A stretch of DNA of 64,000 nt from Herbaspirillum sp. SJZ107 (GCF_006715485.1 NZ_VFNH01000004.1:372001-436000); one strand, 5' to 3'; counted from the first letter of the stretch, positions 8,159 to 17,258 are shown. Notes: generated from the letters alone by a model not told the origin. Translations and numbers: made by a program.

Positions 8159-9619
8159 ATGCGTCTTCTTCAGAAAGCACTCACGTTCGATGACGTGCTG
8201 CTCGTCCCGGCCTACTCCAACATCCTCCCGGCCAACACGTCCCTGCGTACCAAGCTGACCCGGAACCTGTCCCTGAACATCCCGGTCATTTCCGCAGCAA
8301 TGGACACCGTGACCGAAGCCCGCCTCGCAATCGCGATGGCACAGGAGGGTGGCATCGGCATCATCCACAAGAACCTGCGTCCGGCCGACCAGGCGCGCGA
8401 AGTGGCGCGCGTCAAGCGCTTCGAGGCAGGCGTGCTGCGCGATCCGATCACCGTGCCGCCGACGATGAAGATCCGCGACGTGATCGCCCTCCAGCACCAG
8501 CACGGCTTCAGCGGCTTCCCTGTGGTGGAAGGCAACAAGGTGGTAGGCATCATCACCAACCGCGACCTGCGTTTCGAAGAAGACCTGGACGCCGAGACCC
8601 GCACCAAGATGACCCCGCGCGAGAAGCTGGTGTACGTCAACGAAGAGGCGGACACGGCCGAGGCCAAGCGCCTGATGAACAAGCACCGGCTCGAGCGCGT
8701 ACTGGTCGTCAACGATGAGTTCGAGTTGCGCGGCCTGATCACCGTCAAGGACATCCTGAAGTCGCACGAGCACCCGAACGCATCGAAGGATGCACAGGGC
8801 AAACTGCTGGTCGGCGCCGCCGTCGGCGTGGGCGACAAGGACAAGGAACGCGTCGAACTGCTGGTGAAAGCCGGCGTCGACGTGCTGGTGGTCGACACCG
8901 CCCACGGTCACTCGCAAGGCATCCTGGACCAGGTGAAATGGATCAAGTCCAACTTCCCGCAAGTTGACGTCATCGGCGGCAACATCGCCACCGCAGCCGC
9001 CGCACTGGCGCTGGTCGAAGCCGGCGCCGACGCGGTCAAGGTCGGCATCGGCCCGGGCTCGATCTGCACCACCCGTATCGTCGCCGGCGTCGGCGTGCCG
9101 CAAGTCACCGCGATCTCGAACGTGTCCGAAGCCCTGGCCGGCACCGGCGTGCCCTGCATTGCCGACGGCGGCATCCGCTTTTCGGGCGACATCTCGAAGG
9201 CACTGGCGGCAGGCGCCCACTCGGTCATGATGGGGTCGATGTTCGCCGGCACCGAAGAAGCGCCGGGCGAAGTCATCCTGTTTCAGGGCCGCAGCTACAA
9301 GTCCTACCGCGGCATGGGTTCGCTGGGCGCGATGGCCGAAGGCTCGGCCGACCGCTACTTCCAGGAAGCCTCGGCCAAGACCGAGAAGTTCGTGCCGGAA
9401 GGTATCGAAGGCCGCGTCGCCTACAAGGGCAGCGTGCTGGCGATCATCTACCAGATGGTCGGCGGCGTGCGCCAGTCGATGGGCTACTGCGGCTGCGCGA
9501 CCATCGAAGAATTGCGCGAGAAAGCCGAGTTCGTCGAGATCACCTCGGCCGGCATGCGTGAATCGCACGTCCACGACGTGCAGATCACCAAGGAAGCGCC
9601 GAACTACCGTACGGAATAA
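8159..9619 (+). CDS. guaB: IMP dehydrogenase
   Basis: GuaB oxidises IMP to XMP with NAD+, the committed step to GMP. The 486-residue protein has the full TIM barrel interrupted by tandem CBS domains (about residues 90-205). The catalytic loop GIGPGSICTTR contains the active-site cysteine near residue 300, and the flap region is YRGMGSLGAMAEGSADRYF. A terminator-like hairpin and then guaA follow 65 nt downstream, so the two guanine genes are neighbours but not tightly fused. Confidence 0.98.
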   Translation: MRLLQKALTFDDVLLVPAYSNILPANTSLRTKLTRNLSLNIPVISAAMDTVTEARLAIAMAQEGGIGIIHKNLRPADQAREVARVKRFEAGVLRDPITVPPTMKIRDVIALQHQHGFSGFPVVEGNKVVGIITNRDLRFEEDLDAETRTKMTPREKLVYVNEEADTAEAKRLMNKHRLERVLVVNDEFELRGLITVKDILKSHEHPNASKDAQGKLLVGAAVGVGDKDKERVELLVKAGVDVLVVDTAHGHSQGILDQVKWIKSNFPQVDVIGGNIATAAAALALVEAGADAVKVGIGPGSICTTRIVAGVGVPQVTAISNVSEALAGTGVPCIADGGIRFSGDISKALAAGAHSVMMGSMFAGTEEAPGEVILFQGRSYKSYRGMGSLGAMAEGSADRYFQEASAKTEKFVPEGIEGRVAYKGSVLAIIYQMVGGVRQSMGYCGCATIEELREKAEFVEITSAGMRESHVHDVQITKEAPNYRTE

Positions 9620-9627
9620 GATCCCCG

Positions 9628-9663
9628 AAACGCGGCTCCAGATGAACTAAGGGCCGCGTTTTT
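9628..9663 (+). terminator. Rho-independent terminator after guaB
   Basis: AAACGCGGC (9628-9636) pairs with GCCGCGTTT (9653-9661) around a loop of 16 nt, with the T run in and after the right arm. It may act as an attenuating terminator before guaA. Confidence 0.7.
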
Positions 9664-9684
9664 GTATTTGCCATCGAAAAGAAC

Positions 9685-11295
9685 ATGCATTCCAAAATCC
9701 TCATCCTCGACTTCGGTTCCCAGGTTACCCAGCTGATCGCCCGCCGCGTCCGCGACGCCGGCGTGTTCTCCGAAGTCTTCCCCTACGACATCGGCGACGA
9801 GTTCGTCCGCAACTATGGCGCCTCGGGCGTGATCCTGTCCGGCAGCCACAACTCGACCCTGGAAGGCGACTCCCCGCGCGCGCCGCAAGCGGTGTTCGAA
9901 CTCGGCGTGCCGGTGCTCGGCATCTGCTACGGCATGCAGACCATGGCGGCCCAGCTCGGCGGCCAGGTCGAGAACGGCAAAGTGCGCGAATTCGGCTACG
10001 CCGAAGTGCGCGCCCGCGGCCATACCAAGCTGCTGAACGGCGTCAACGACTTCGTCACCGACGAAGGCCACGGCATGCTGAAGGTCTGGATGAGCCACGG
10101 CGACAAGGTGCTGGAAATGCCGCCGGGCTTCAAGCTGATGGGCTCGACCCCGTCGTGCCCGATCGCGGCCATGGCCGACGAAGAGCGCGGCTTCTATGCA
10201 CTGCAATTCCACCCGGAAGTCACCCACACCACGCAAGGCGAAGCCATCATCGGCCGCTTCGTGCACGAGATCTGCGGCTGCAAGAGCGACTGGAACATGC
10301 CGGACTACATCGGCGAAGCGGTCGAGAAGATCCGCGCCCAGGTCGGCACCGATGAAGTCATCCTCGGCCTGTCCGGCGGCGTCGACTCGAGCGTGGCCGC
10401 AGCCCTGATCCACCGCGCCATCGGCGACCAGCTGACCTGCGTCTTCGTCGACCATGGCCTGCTGCGCAAGGACGAGGGCAAGATGGTGATGGACATGTTC
10501 TCGAAGAACCTCGGCGTAAAAGTGCTGCGCATCGACGCCTCCGACCAGTTCATGGGCCACCTGGCCGGCGTGACCGATCCGGAGCAGAAGCGCAAGATCA
10601 TCGGCCGCGAGTTCGTGGAAGTGTTCCAGGTCGAGTCGCAGAAACTGACCAGCGCAAAATGGCTGGCACAGGGCACGATCTATCCGGACGTGATCGAGTC
10701 GGCAGGCAAGGGCAAGAAGGGCCAGACCATCAAGAGCCACCACAACGTGGGCGGCCTGCCGGAAACCCTGCACCTGAAGCTGCTGGAACCGCTGCGCGAA
10801 CTGTTCAAGGACGAGGTGCGCAAGCTGGGCGTGGCGCTGGGCCTGCCGCACGACATGGTCTACCGCCACCCGTTCCCGGGTCCGGGCCTGGGCGTGCGTA
10901 TCCTGGGCGAGGTCAAGCGCGAGTATGCGGACATGCTGCGCGAGGCCGATGCGATCTTTATCGAAGAGCTGCGTCATACGCCTTTCGTTGCGCCGATGGT
11001 GCCGGGGATCGATGCCGGCAAGGCGCCGGTGAACTGGTACGAGGCGACGTCGCAGGCCTTTGCTGTGTTCCTGCCGGTGAAGTCGGTGGGTGTGATGGGT
11101 GACGGGCGTACCTACGAATACGTCGTCGCGCTGCGTGCGGTGCAGACGCTCGACTTCATGACGGCGCAGTGGGCGCATCTGCCGCATGAATTGCTGGGTA
11201 AGGTGTCGAACCGGATCATCAACGAGGTGCGCGGGATCAATCGCGTTGTTTATGATATTTCGGGGAAGCCGCCGGCGACGATTGAGTGGGAGTGA
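9685..11295 (+). CDS. guaA: GMP synthase (glutamine-hydrolysing)
   Basis: GuaA aminates XMP to GMP using ammonia from glutamine. The 536-residue protein has an N-terminal class I glutamine amidotransferase with the nucleophile in GICYGMQ (about residue 82) and the His/Glu pair in QFHPEV. The ATP pyrophosphatase domain follows with the P-loop GLSGGVDSS (about residue 229), then the C-terminal dimerisation domain ending PATIEWE. The gene is intact. The 3' end of guaA is a known integration neighbourhood for genomic islands, and an integrase gene follows 293 nt downstream here. Confidence 0.98.
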   Translation: MHSKILILDFGSQVTQLIARRVRDAGVFSEVFPYDIGDEFVRNYGASGVILSGSHNSTLEGDSPRAPQAVFELGVPVLGICYGMQTMAAQLGGQVENGKVREFGYAEVRARGHTKLLNGVNDFVTDEGHGMLKVWMSHGDKVLEMPPGFKLMGSTPSCPIAAMADEERGFYALQFHPEVTHTTQGEAIIGRFVHEICGCKSDWNMPDYIGEAVEKIRAQVGTDEVILGLSGGVDSSVAAALIHRAIGDQLTCVFVDHGLLRKDEGKMVMDMFSKNLGVKVLRIDASDQFMGHLAGVTDPEQKRKIIGREFVEVFQVESQKLTSAKWLAQGTIYPDVIESAGKGKKGQTIKSHHNVGGLPETLHLKLLEPLRELFKDEVRKLGVALGLPHDMVYRHPFPGPGLGVRILGEVKREYADMLREADAIFIEELRHTPFVAPMVPGIDAGKAPVNWYEATSQAFAVFLPVKSVGVMGDGRTYEYVVALRAVQTLDFMTAQWAHLPHELLGKVSNRIINEVRGINRVVYDISGKPPATIEWE

Positions 11296-11344
11296 TTCCA
11301 GACTCGGCAATAGCTGGCAAACTCGAGCATTCGAGATGAACTAA

Positions 11345-11368
11345 GCCCCTGATTTCAGGGGCTTTTTT
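11345..11368 (+). terminator. Rho-independent terminator after guaA
   Basis: A perfect 8-bp stem, GCCCCTGA / TCAGGGGC, with a TT loop (11345-11362) is followed by six T residues. It ends the guaA transcript and marks the last clearly chromosomal element before the ICE. Confidence 0.92.
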
Positions 11369-11453
11369 CTTTTTGGACTGGCAGAGGCCGGCATGTTCAG
11401 GCAGCCAGAAGCACGATAATTTGATGGCATCGACAATGGTGTCACGGCAGCCG

Positions 11454-11509
11454 GGTACCATCTCTACCTGTCGGTACCATCTTTCCCTACTGCACCTGAT
11501 CATGGTACC
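11454..11509. repeat. GGTACCATCT repeats upstream of the integrase gene
   Basis: GGTACCATCT occurs at 11454-11463 and again at 11473-11482, 19 bp apart, and an inverted ATGGTACC lies at 11502-11509. The set sits between the guaA terminator and the integrase start. Closely spaced direct and inverted repeats here are what integrase or excisionase arm sites in an attachment region look like. Function is inferred from position. Confidence 0.45.
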
Positions 11510-11587
11510 GGATTCGTCTAACCGATTGAATCTTCAAGAAAAAGTGACGTCAAAGTTGGCGTCTCCAACCATGGTATCGAGGTTCTC

Positions 11588-12784
11588 ATGCTCACCGATG
11601 CGACGCTGCGAAACCTGAAGCCCAGAGACAAGGGTTACAAGGTTTCAGACCGGGACGGACTGTACGTCTACGTTCTAGCCTCCGGAACAATTTCATTTCG
11701 CTACAACTACGCTATTAATGGAAGGCAGGAGACCCTGGTACTCGGACGGTATGGGCCGGGTGGTCTGAAGCTGGGCGAGGCAAGGGAACTGCTGGCGGAG
11801 GCGAAGAAGGCCCTCGCAGCCGGACGTTCTCCGGCGCGACAAAAGGCCAATATCCGCGAGCGCCGAAAGGACGAGAATACGTTTGGACAATGGGCCGAGG
11901 AATGGCTTGAACGCTACATGATGGCCGAGTCGACTCGGGACATGCGCCGTTCGGTATACGAGCGAGATCTCAAGAAGCCGTATGAGAAGCTTAAGCTGGA
12001 CGAGATCACGGAAGAAGAACTGCGCCGGCTTTGCGATCGCATCGTGGCACGAGGTGCGCCGGCGACTGCTGTCCAGGCGCGCGAAATCGTCATGCTTGTG
12101 TTTCGATACGCACGCGAGCGAGGGCAGAAGGCATTGAATCCGGCCGACGAAATTCGTCCAAGTTCGATTGCACGGTTCCAGCCGAGGGAACGCTCGCTGA
12201 CTTCGGAGGAAGTTCGTCTAGTGTTCTATTATCTGGAGAAGGTCGCGACGAGTGCGACGCTGCGTCTCGGAGTAAAGCTCCTGCTCCTGACGATGCTTAG
12301 GAAATCGGAGATGGCGGAGGGAATGTGGACCGAAGTTAATTTTACCGATCGGGTATGGACGATCCCAGCTTCTCGAATGAAGCGTCGGAATCCGCACAAT
12401 GTCTATCTGGCCGAGCAGGCTCTCGACATTCTGATTGCGTTGCGAACGTGCGCCGGTGCTTCTCCCTATGTTTTTCCGGCTAGGTACGATGGAGACCAGC
12501 CGATCAGCAATGCGACGCTGAACAGGGTGACCACGGCCGTTCTGGAAGAGGCACGGAAGGATGGCGTACCCCTGGCCCATTTTACGCCGCACGACTTCCG
12601 GCGAACCGCATCGACGACGCTGCATGAGGCCGGATTTCAATCAGACTGGATCGAAAAGTGCCTGGCGCACGAGCAGCGTGGCGTTCGTGCCGTTTACAAC
12701 AAGGCCGAATATGCGGACCAGCGTCGTCACATGATGCAGGCATGGGCTAATTTGATCGATAACTGGACAGGTCGTTCGCTTTAG
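11588..12784 (+). CDS. int: Tyrosine site-specific integrase
   Basis: This is a 398-residue tyrosine recombinase with an N-terminal DUF4102 arm-DNA-binding region (LTDATLRNLKPRDKGYKVSD and DGLYVYVLASG), a SAM-like core-binding domain and a C-terminal catalytic domain. Catalytic residues are visible: Arg in MLRKSE, the HxxR of HDFRR, His in CLAHEQ and the nucleophile Tyr in RAVYNKAEY. Length and architecture match prophage and ICE integrases that act at gene 3' ends. It reads away from guaA and its end overlaps the convergent AlpA-like gene by 38 nt. It most likely integrates and, with a directionality factor, excises the 11.4-32.9 kb element. Confidence 0.96.
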   Translation: MLTDATLRNLKPRDKGYKVSDRDGLYVYVLASGTISFRYNYAINGRQETLVLGRYGPGGLKLGEARELLAEAKKALAAGRSPARQKANIRERRKDENTFGQWAEEWLERYMMAESTRDMRRSVYERDLKKPYEKLKLDEITEEELRRLCDRIVARGAPATAVQAREIVMLVFRYARERGQKALNPADEIRPSSIARFQPRERSLTSEEVRLVFYYLEKVATSATLRLGVKLLLLTMLRKSEMAEGMWTEVNFTDRVWTIPASRMKRRNPHNVYLAEQALDILIALRTCAGASPYVFPARYDGDQPISNATLNRVTTAVLEEARKDGVPLAHFTPHDFRRTASTTLHEAGFQSDWIEKCLAHEQRGVRAVYNKAEYADQRRHMMQAWANLIDNWTGRSL

Positions 12785-13022
12785 TACCGGGCTGCGGTTG
12801 CTGTACCCCGGCAGTCTGCTGCCGTGCAATCCACTCGTCGACTTCAGCGAGATCCCATACGACCAGACGCCGCGTTACCGAAAAGCGCCTTGGAAATTCT
12901 CCGCGCTTTTCCATGTCAAGAATAGTGCGCTCGCACAGCGGTACTTTTTTCAGAAGCTGCTTACGATTGATTACTACCCTACCCAATGGCATTACATTTT
13001 TGTTGGAAGGTATAGCATTCAT
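12747..13022 (-). CDS. AlpA-family HTH regulator / excisionase-like
   Basis: This 91-residue winged-HTH protein of the AlpA/MerR-like excisionase class contains LLKKVPLCERTILDMEKRGEFPRRF followed by VVWDLAEVDEWIARQQ, the typical AlpA core. Such proteins act as recombination directionality factors or activate the adjacent integrase. Its 3' end overlaps the 3' end of int on the opposite strand. It may control excision of the ICE; this is family-based inference. Confidence 0.85.
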   Translation of the reverse strand: MNAIPSNKNVMPLGRVVINRKQLLKKVPLCERTILDMEKRGEFPRRFSVTRRLVVWDLAEVDEWIARQQTAGVQQPQPGTKANDLSSYRSN

Positions 13023-13179
13023 TTCTATATCCTAACTGGGTTGGTATTAGGATTACTTTGCACCTGCACGAAGACAAATGCAATAAGTGGTCGCCTGACT
13101 TTCATTCATGATCAATAAATTCGCTGGAACTTATTGAATTTTGTCGATCGATCTCTATTGAGCAAATAGATGAACAAAG

Positions 13180-13722
13180 TCACACATAACCATGGCTATC
13201 CAGCACCTGCTGCATGTTCGCACCTTCCCATGAACTTGGCCGGGTATTTGTCATCGCCGCGTCCTCGGCAAGCATGGCAAGCAAGCGAGGAACATCCAGT
13301 TTCCCATGCGTTGTCGCACCGTCACGACTGCCTTCGGATAAGTTGCAGTTGGCGACGACCGCTTGCAGATTGACGTAGGTGTCATGATCAAAGGCGAGCG
13401 CAATTGCGACTGGAGCATTCATAACGACGCCCGGGTTCGTAGAAAGTGAGCTTTCCTTGAGGTGAGTGTTGAGTTGATTCCGTCGGTCGGAAACAATTTC
13501 TTCGGTATCCATTTTCGAAAGACCAAGGTGGACGCGATCGCTCTTTACGGCGTCCGATTTTGAAAACAGGAAATCAACTACGGGATCGGACCTGTATTCG
13601 ACTTCGTCAGGAACCTCGTCATCGAACACAAGAGCGCCGTCCAGAGTGATTGTTATTGTTCCGTCAGGGTCGCATTCCTGAAGCGCTGCAATCAGATCGC
13701 CGATTCTGGTGAAAGTAGTCAT
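13180..13722 (-). CDS. Hypothetical ICE protein
   Basis: A 180-residue acidic protein of unknown family. I chose the ATG at 13722 because GGAGG stands 5-9 nt before it; a longer frame upstream adds an arginine-rich leader without a ribosome site. No signal peptide or membrane segment is seen. It lies downstream of the DUF932 gene on the same strand and is probably cotranscribed with it as part of the ICE accessory block. Confidence 0.65.
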   Translation of the reverse strand: MTTFTRIGDLIAALQECDPDGTITITLDGALVFDDEVPDEVEYRSDPVVDFLFSKSDAVKSDRVHLGLSKMDTEEIVSDRRNQLNTHLKESSLSTNPGVVMNAPVAIALAFDHDTYVNLQAVVANCNLSEGSRDGATTHGKLDVPRLLAMLAEDAAMTNTRPSSWEGANMQQVLDSHGYV

Positions 13723-13820
13723 CGATGCCTCCGGTTTCTGGATTAGGCGATGTCGCAAAACTTCACGGCGGCATCGCCTGATTTCAAATGGAATTGCGAA
13801 ACGGGAAGTTCCCGGCTGAA

Positions 13821-14648
13821 TCAGTGCTTCAGCAGTTTCATTTGTTCGGCGAGTACCCACAGAGCCCGGTTCAGCCTGATGTCCTGGTCAATGCCGGTGA
13901 CAGCACGCGTGGTAATACGACGGCCATTCGCCGCTCGGCCCTGCACGCCGCCTTTCAGCATCCTTTCCTGGACACGATTGAAGGTCTTCCACAGGTCATT
14001 GCCGACATCCTCGCGGCGATTCGGTACAAGGATCTGTTGCTCGGTAATCGGTGCCATTTCGGTTTGCGGGTCGTACTTCAGCGCCAATGCGGCATGCGCA
14101 AAGGCCAGCTGGTCGCCTTCGTTCAAGGGCAGGGCCTTCATGCCATCGATCTGTCCGTTGATCCGTTCGAAATCGTTGACCACGCGAAACGCGCCTTCGA
14201 TCACGTTGTCGACGATGTTGCCCTTGTGCGGAACCCGTATGTCGTTCAGCGTGTCGCCGCACACCATCCCGTTGCAGCAGACGAACCGGAAGGTACCGGC
14301 CAGCATCTGGTAGCTGCTGGTGCCGTCGTGGGAGTTCAGCAGGATGATCTCGTTCGCCTCGTTGCTGTCTATCTGCCCGGCATAGCGCAGGCGAAGCATG
14401 TGCTTCGTATGTTCGCGCTTGCTTTCGTCCCGGCAACGGGCCTGGCATGCCATAAAGGGCATGAAGCCTTCGGTGCGAAGCTTTTCTAGCACGTCGATGG
14501 TCGGGATATAGGTGTAGCGCTCCGAGCGGCTGTCGTGCTTTTCGGTTGCGAAGATCGACGGCGCCACGCCGGCGATTTCTTCATTGGTGAGCGGCTGATG
14601 GGACCGGACCGACGTGTGGCCACGGCCAAAACGCGTTGCGAGTTTCAT
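13821..14648 (-). CDS. DUF932 plasmid/phage-type protein
   Basis: This 275-residue DUF932 protein is recognised from FGRGHTSVRSHQPLTNEEIAG near the N terminus, LRTEGFMPFMACQARCRD, NSHDGTSSYQMLAGTFRFVC and CNGMVCGD. The family is common on plasmids, phages and ICEs, and its function is undefined. A ribosome site (GGGAGA) precedes the ATG. It is the first gene of a minus-strand pair with the unknown 180-residue protein. Confidence 0.85.
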   Translation of the reverse strand: MKLATRFGRGHTSVRSHQPLTNEEIAGVAPSIFATEKHDSRSERYTYIPTIDVLEKLRTEGFMPFMACQARCRDESKREHTKHMLRLRYAGQIDSNEANEIILLNSHDGTSSYQMLAGTFRFVCCNGMVCGDTLNDIRVPHKGNIVDNVIEGAFRVVNDFERINGQIDGMKALPLNEGDQLAFAHAALALKYDPQTEMAPITEQQILVPNRREDVGNDLWKTFNRVQERMLKGGVQGRAANGRRITTRAVTGIDQDIRLNRALWVLAEQMKLLKH

Positions 14649-14660
14649 GTCAAATCTCCC

Positions 14661-14672
14661 TAACGTTCGTTA
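14661..14672. promoter_or_regulatory. Small palindrome before the DUF932 gene
   Basis: TAACG-TT-CGTTA is a perfect inverted repeat 13 nt upstream of the DUF932 start codon. It could be an operator for one of the ICE regulators. No second copy was noticed, so this is a weak call. Confidence 0.3.
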
Positions 14673-14710
14673 AACAAGATTCAGAAACCATGCAGCTGGT
14701 GAAGCGACGT

Positions 14711-15112
14711 TTATTCTGTCTTCGACTGCTCTTCCGATAAATTGAGTAAAGGTCTTTTAGACCTAATCGATTTGGCATGGATCAAAGGCTTTGGCGGGTC
14801 GATCAAACCCGCTTCGAGCAGCATCAGGCGCCAGATCGCATAGTCGATCTGGGCATGGGTTTTCGCAGTTAGGGGAGAAAGCCAGCGCCTGACCGCGCGG
14901 CCGTCCTTGACGCCTACAAGTCCCGCCAGCTGCTCGGCCGTCGTGCCAAGCAGCTGCATGACTGCCCGGATCTCGTCTGGCGCCGGCGGGCGGTATCCAG
15001 AATCAGTGTATGGCAGGAGCGTCGCATCTGGCAGCGATGCTGTGCTGTCGCACATGGCTTCGCGGACCAGCCTGTTTTCTTTCGACGCTCCGCTGCCCGG
15101 CACCTTGTTCAT
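14711..15112 (-). CDS. Small HTH-like ICE protein
   Basis: This 133-residue protein has a central segment (PDEIRAVMQLLGTTAEQLAG followed by LVGVKDGRAVRRWLS) that looks like a lambda-repressor/YdaS-type helix-turn-helix. I chose the ATG at 15112 because AAGGAGG lies 5 nt before it; the upstream in-frame ATG at 15148 lacks a ribosome site. It sits downstream of the relaxase genes on the same strand and is likely a DNA-binding regulator of the mobilisation block. Confidence 0.65.
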   Translation of the reverse strand: MNKVPGSGASKENRLVREAMCDSTASLPDATLLPYTDSGYRPPAPDEIRAVMQLLGTTAEQLAGLVGVKDGRAVRRWLSPLTAKTHAQIDYAIWRLMLLEAGLIDPPKPLIHAKSIRSKRPLLNLSEEQSKTE

Positions 15113-15171
15113 GGCTACCTCCTTTCGGTCAATTGCGTTTAACTTCATCGTTACTGCGCTAGGCCGCGAGC

Positions 15172-16215
15172 CTAATGGCTGTCATGCTCCGGTGGCGGTA
15201 CCACATCCTTCTGGCGCTCACGTACAAGGCGCGCATTCACTTGCTCGACAAGCGCACGTTGCATCCGCCGTCGTTCGCTGTCGAGTGGCGAAAGCTCTCG
15301 CGCGAACCGCTCGACCTGCTCTGCCAGTTCGATATCGCCCTCGTTGCGCAGCGCTGCGGCGTTGCGCGCCAGCTCCTTCAACACGTCGCGCCGTCGCGCG
15401 GCCATAGCCACTTCCCAAGGCTTCAGTCCCGTGTCTCCCCTGCGAAGGTCGCTAGCGGCTTCGGCAAACCTGCGCGCCTCCGCGGTCGACACGTCGCCAC
15501 GCTCCCGGATGTGATATTCGGCGCTGCCGCGGCCCTTGAGCGAGACGCCACGTTCCGCCCTCGAGGTGGCATTCGCTTCGATGCTGCGCATCCTGAGCTT
15601 GGCTGCGAATGCCTCACGCCAGATACGCAGTGTCGATTTGCGGATGTGCAGCCGGTGCCCGTCTTCATCCTCGGCGCGAACGATCACGTGCACATGCGGA
15701 TGCGGCGGGGGATTGTCGCTCGGGTCGGTCTCCGGCGTGTGCAGCGCCATGATGTACTGGCGCTGGCCGAAGTGCTCGCGCGCGAACGCCTGCACCGCGT
15801 CGAGCAGCTTGTCCGGGTCCGTCCTGGCCGGCATCGAGAAGATGATGTTAAAGGTGTGGTGCAGCGCATCGCCAGCCTTGCCGTGCGCACGCTGCAGGTC
15901 GAGATCCCAGGAGGCGTGCACCTGCCTGACACTGTCCCTGCCGCCAAGGCGCTCGCCTTTCTCGTCGACCGTGATCAGCGCCCCGCTGCGCGAAATGTAG
16001 TTCATGTAGCGCAGCACCCCGGCACTCTTCGAGCCGCCGCCCGTAACCTTGATCACGACTTCCGGCACGCGCGCCACGGTGCGGCGCAGCCTGTCCTTGG
16101 TAGCCTGCCAGTCGTTGCTGGCGTCACGGTGCCCGGCATGCGGACGATAGACAAGGCGGCGCAGGCCGGACTTCCTCCCGCCGCGGTCGGGCACGATCAC
16201 ATCGTTACTGGACAT
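15172..16215 (-). CDS. Relaxase (MOBP-like, VirD2/TraI type)
   Basis: This 347-residue conjugative relaxase would nick the transferred strand at oriT and stay bound to its 5' end. The metal-binding HxH motif III is present as HPHVHVIVRAEDEDG. Upstream segments (RYMNYISRSGALITVDEKGE and HHTFNIIFSMPARTDPDKL) fit relaxase motifs of VirD2/TraI-like enzymes. The start at 16215 has GGGAGCG upstream and overlaps mobC by 11 nt; longer starts run into mobC. An RP4-like nic sequence lies upstream of mobC, which supports MOBP. The C terminus is short and has no helicase or primase domain. Confidence 0.88.
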   Translation of the reverse strand: MSSNDVIVPDRGGRKSGLRRLVYRPHAGHRDASNDWQATKDRLRRTVARVPEVVIKVTGGGSKSAGVLRYMNYISRSGALITVDEKGERLGGRDSVRQVHASWDLDLQRAHGKAGDALHHTFNIIFSMPARTDPDKLLDAVQAFAREHFGQRQYIMALHTPETDPSDNPPPHPHVHVIVRAEDEDGHRLHIRKSTLRIWREAFAAKLRMRSIEANATSRAERGVSLKGRGSAEYHIRERGDVSTAEARRFAEAASDLRRGDTGLKPWEVAMAARRRDVLKELARNAAALRNEGDIELAEQVERFARELSPLDSERRRMQRALVEQVNARLVRERQKDVVPPPEHDSH

Positions 16216-16768
16216 CGGTCGCTCCCCAGGTCCGCAGGTTCTCATGGACGAGTTCCTTGACCGCCGCCGTTTCCACATCGAGCAGCATGCGGATCAGTTC
16301 TAGGTCGAAGGCAGACAGGTCGGCCCGGTCTGGATCGATATTTACCTTCCTTGCGATCTGGTTGACGTTGCGACCGATGTCCGCAAGTTGCCGCGCCACC
16401 TGACGCACCGCGTTGACCTCGTCATGGCAGAGTACCGGCCGCCTGTCGACATGGGCATATAAAAGGTTCGCAAGATAGGCGCTGCGATACCACTTGCGCT
16501 GCGCAGCCAGCCGCCCAAGCTCCTCGTAATAATAGGGTTCAAGACGCACGTGCAGCAGTTCGGTCTTGGCACCAGCATGCGCCGCAGGATAGGCTTGCGC
16601 CGGCAGCTGCGTCCCGACGGTTGCCTGCGCCGCGCCGCCCCGCTCGGCCTTGATGAAGTCCGTGATAAGGACACCTGCAAGGCGCGACGCCGTGACCGAC
16701 CGCGCGCGCGCAATCGCATCGAACGCCTGCTTGATTTCGTTATCGACCCTCGCTCCGATGACCGCCAT
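16205..16768 (-). CDS. mobC: MobC-like relaxosome accessory protein
   Basis: This 187-residue protein has the MobC signature QLADIGRNVNQIARKVN near its middle and an N-terminal ribbon-helix-helix-like start (GARVDNEIKQAFDAIARAR). MobC-type proteins bind oriT, help open it and assist relaxase nicking. It is the first gene after the oriT candidate and overlaps the relaxase start. GGGAGAG precedes the ATG. Confidence 0.87.
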   Translation of the reverse strand: MAVIGARVDNEIKQAFDAIARARSVTASRLAGVLITDFIKAERGGAAQATVGTQLPAQAYPAAHAGAKTELLHVRLEPYYYEELGRLAAQRKWYRSAYLANLLYAHVDRRPVLCHDEVNAVRQVARQLADIGRNVNQIARKVNIDPDRADLSAFDLELIRMLLDVETAAVKELVHENLRTWGATDVQ

Positions 16769-16860
16769 GAAAGCTCTCCCGGTTTAGCCAGCGTTGAAAA
16801 CCAACTGCTCGTCCTTTATCTGCTAGGTGCCAATTCCACAGTTCTTACTGCTTTCGGTTT

Positions 16861-16945
16861 AAAGAGGGCAGGATAGACTTGCGTCTAGCGTTGTTAATCC
16901 ATGCGGATTAACGACCGGGTCCTCGTCCCTTCGGGACTGCGGGAC
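16861..16945 (-). other. oriT: Candidate origin of transfer (oriT)
   Basis: The minus strand reads TATCCTGC at 16875-16868, the RP4-family nic core. Directly beside it is the inverted repeat TAGAC-TTGC-GTCTA (16874-16887). Two more perfect inverted repeats follow: GTTAATCC-ATGC-GGATTAAC (16893-16912) and GTCCC-TTC-GGGAC (16925-16937). This stacked layout of hairpins next to a nic core, directly upstream of mobC and the relaxase, is the arrangement of MOBP oriTs. Cleavage would be expected between TG and C on the minus strand. Confidence 0.8.
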
Positions 16946-16961
16946 AACCGCGCCTCAGCGC

Positions 16962-17258
16962 TCACACCTCGGAAATCACAACGACACTAGGAGGCGCCAG
17001 CGCGCGAATCGCCGCGCCCAGCGCCAGTTCAAGAGCGACGGCGGCAACAGCCAGTCCCGCGCCAGCCCACATGGCCGTGACCTGGTCACGCCGCACCAGC
17101 AAACAAAAACCGAAGATCAACATACCGGCCGTTGCGACCAGGCGGAGCAGAGGCACAAGCACGCGCAAAGCGAGAAGCAACGCCATGAAAAGAAGCGAGC
17201 GCACTGTTACAAGTACGGCCACGGTGGACATCTTCATCAAGGTTCGCGCGTTTCCCAT
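16962..17258 (-). CDS. Small hydrophobic ICE membrane protein
   Basis: This 98-residue protein is mostly hydrophobic, with about three transmembrane segments (SLLFMALLLALRVLVPLLRL, ATAGMLIFGFCLLV and AGAGLAVAAVALELALGAAI). The ATG at 17258 is the most plausible start; a longer frame upstream overlaps korB. It lies just downstream of the korA-incC-korB operon and beside oriT. I do not recognise the family. Confidence 0.6.
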   Translation of the reverse strand: MGNARTLMKMSTVAVLVTVRSLLFMALLLALRVLVPLLRLVATAGMLIFGFCLLVRRDQVTAMWAGAGLAVAAVALELALGAAIRALAPPSVVVISEV

